This document shows, in pieces, positions 7,120-9,038 of a stretch of DNA of 9,038 bases. The position numbers and the translations under genes are program-made. Source of the stretch: an uncultured Ignavibacteriota bacterium (GTDB lineage: Bacteria > Bacteroidota > Ignavibacteria > Tepidaquicellales > Tepidaquicellaceae). The stretch is taken from positions 1 through 9,038 of the forward strand of contig CALKAJ010000405.1 of the NCBI GenBank assembly GCA_937983305.1, read 5' to 3'. The notes under the pieces are model-generated. The model ran no database searches, was not told the origin of the DNA, and saw only the letters and a list, made by a program, of their open reading frames with translations. Position 1 is the stretch's first letter. Every line of letters begins with the position of its first letter.

Positions 7120-8022
7120 ATGAGTATTAAAGAACAAAATATTGTAAATGAACCTCAGAATGAAACATGGGGTGGACCATGGACTGAAATTAAATTAAAT
7201 GCATTCTCAAAGTATGTTTGGTCATATTTGATGATAATGAAAAATAATCCATATTGGGAGACAATTTACTTCGATGGCTTTGCTGGGAGTGGCTCTAAAA
7301 AGAAAAATGGTGATAGCGAATATTACAAACAATTGCAAATAACTGTTGAGGAAGAAAGAATATACAAAGGTGCTGCAGAAAGAGTTTTGACATTAAAAGA
7401 TGGTTTGACTTTTAATTATTACTATTTTATTGATAAACAGGAGTGTTCAATTCAAAAGTTAGAACAAAAATTACATAGCAAGCTTGATTTGTCAAATAAA
7501 AAAGTTTCTTTCAGAGCTGGTGATGCAAATTTGATGATTTTGGAACTAGCTAAAGCAATGAAATCTAAAAAATATGCAGCATTGGTTTTTCTTGACCCCT
7601 TTGGGATGCAAATAAATTGGAAATCAATTGAATCTCTTAGAGATACTAGAACAGACATCTGGATTTTAATACCAACTGGCGTTATTATTAACAGACTTCT
7701 TGACAAAAGGGGCGAACTAAAATTTGAAGATAAATTAGAAACTTTTTTCGGATTATCAATTGAAGAAATTAAATCTATATTTTATAAAAAATCAACATAT
7801 AAAACATTGTTTGGGGATGAAGAAATTATTACAAAAGTGTCTGAACCAATTGGGAAAATTGCAAAATTATATTCACAAAGATTAAATACTATATGGAAGT
7901 ATGTTACTGAAATGCCATTGAGGTTGGATAATCGGAATGGTGTTCCAATTTTTCATTTTGTATTTGCCTCCAATAGTCCGAGTGCGTTAAAGATTGCTAA
8001 TCAAATCATTAAAACAGTATAG
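7120..8022 (+). CDS. tcmP: Three-Cys-motif partner protein TcmP, methyltransferase-like
   Basis: This 300-aa protein belongs to the TcmP family (TIGR04474), whose genes typically lie beside a three-Cys Gp37/Gp68-type gene, as here. The first half looks like a Rossmann methyltransferase fold: YFDGFAGSG (50-58, glycine loop), FIDKQ (103-107, acidic residue that would hold a cofactor ribose), GDAN (134-137), and ALVFLDPFG (154-162) where DNA methyltransferases carry their catalytic DPPY or NPPY-like motif. The motifs suggest S-adenosylmethionine binding; the target is unknown. A C-terminal helical part (about 190-300) has no motif I recognise. The ATG lies one base after the hsdR stop (TAATATG) without a Shine-Dalgarno sequence, so translation is probably coupled to hsdR. 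It is visibly more AT-rich in codon use than hsdR, which fits an incoming module. Confidence 0.9.
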   Translation: MSIKEQNIVNEPQNETWGGPWTEIKLNAFSKYVWSYLMIMKNNPYWETIYFDGFAGSGSKKKNGDSEYYKQLQITVEEERIYKGAAERVLTLKDGLTFNYYYFIDKQECSIQKLEQKLHSKLDLSNKKVSFRAGDANLMILELAKAMKSKKYAALVFLDPFGMQINWKSIESLRDTRTDIWILIPTGVIINRLLDKRGELKFEDKLETFFGLSIEEIKSIFYKKSTYKTLFGDEEIITKVSEPIGKIAKLYSQRLNTIWKYVTEMPLRLDNRNGVPIFHFVFASNSPSALKIANQIIKTV

Positions 8023-8024
8023 TT

Positions 8025-8730
<706 letters not shown>

Positions 8731-8747
<17 letters not shown>

Positions 8748-8768
8748 ACGAAGCACTGGCTGTGTAAT
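8731..8768 (+). repeat. Direct repeat copy 2: relic of an hsdR 3' end before hsdS
   Basis: In the hsdR frame (codons from 8732) this reads IINELNEALAV and a stop at 8765-8767, against IIKELNEALAA in hsdR. Of four substitutions two are silent (TTG to CTG, GCA to GCT) and two change residues (K to N, A to V), so the copy looks like the end of a divergent hsdR allele rather than a fresh duplicate. Its stop overlaps the hsdS ATG (TAATG), the natural coupling of an hsdR-hsdS pair. The three-Cys gene ends inside it at 8747. Confidence 0.85.
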
Positions 8769-9038
8769 GAGCGAAGAAAGAAAATTACCGAAAGGATGGG
8801 AATCAGGAATTTTAGAAGATTTATTGGATTACATTCAACCAACCGATTTCATTGTTTCATCAACGGAATATAATGACAAATATAAAACACCTGTTTTAAC
8901 TGCCGGGAAAAGTTTTTTATTAGGATACACAAACGAGACTTTCGGGGTTTTTAATCATTTGCCTGCTATAATTTTTGATGATTTCACAACTGCAATTAAA
9001 TGGGTTAACTTCCCTTTTAAAGTTAAATCTTCTGCAAT
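8767..9038 (+). CDS. hsdS: Type I restriction specificity (S) subunit, 5' part, cut by the window end
   Basis: An open frame of 90 codons and two bases starts at ATG 8767 and continues past the window. It begins MSEERKLPKGWE, the usual opening of HsdS proteins (LPxGWxxxxL), followed by DLLDYIQPTDF, TPVLTAGKSFLLGYTNE and LPAIIFDDFTTA, matching the start of a target recognition domain (Methylase_S family). HsdS reads the DNA target for both methylation and restriction. Only part of the first recognition domain is visible, so the recognition site cannot be guessed. The ATG overlaps the stop of the hsdR relic (TAATG) and has no Shine-Dalgarno sequence; the nearest intact upstream stop is the three-Cys gene, 19 nt away. 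The type I operon continues downstream, and hsdM may be there. Confidence 0.88.
   Translation, partial: MSEERKLPKGWESGILEDLLDYIQPTDFIVSSTEYNDKYKTPVLTAGKSFLLGYTNETFGVFNHLPAIIFDDFTTAIKWVNFPFKVKSSA

Overview
The window looks like a low-GC Bacteroidota/Chlorobiota-type bacterium, probably close to Ignavibacteria. The best evidence is the secreted protein at 1845-3302, which ends in a typical type IX secretion (T9SS) sorting domain with the NYPNPFNP motif. The sparse Shine-Dalgarno sequences and one good TAnnTTTG promoter box (189-196) agree with this. All supported genes lie on the + strand, and nothing on the minus strand is convincing.

Region 1 (about 166-1562) is a small phage-like cluster. 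It holds a 191-aa protein with a block recurrent in phage and plasmid genomes (KPVLLKPGAEKLC), a 159-aa protein resembling NUMOD4/HNH endonucleases, and a 58-aa gene with a strong ribosome binding site. Region 2 (1845-3302) is a secreted protein with seven Asp-box repeats, probably a beta-propeller. Region 3 (3464-3961) is a bacterial PH-like plus SHOCT protein. A 367-bp AT-rich gap follows, with an inverted repeat, short direct repeats and a doubtful Cys-rich small ORF.

Region 4 (4329 to the end) is a restriction/defence operon: hsdR (EcoEI-like type I restriction subunit), tcmP (three-Cys-motif partner protein, methyltransferase-like), a Gp37/Gp68 (DUF5131) three-Cys protein, then the start of hsdS, cut by the window edge. 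Gene spacings are 1, 2 and 19 nt. No hsdM is present in the window; it may lie downstream.

The most striking feature is that the last codons of hsdR (7082-7119) recur, 34 of 38 bases identical, directly before hsdS (8731-8768). The second copy still reads as an hsdR C-terminus (IINELNEALAV then stop) and its stop overlaps the hsdS ATG. The tcmP/three-Cys pair therefore sits between two copies of the hsdR end, as if a two-gene module had entered an older hsdR-hsdS junction by insertion or recombination. The three-Cys gene now takes its last five codons and its stop from the hsdR remnant in another frame.
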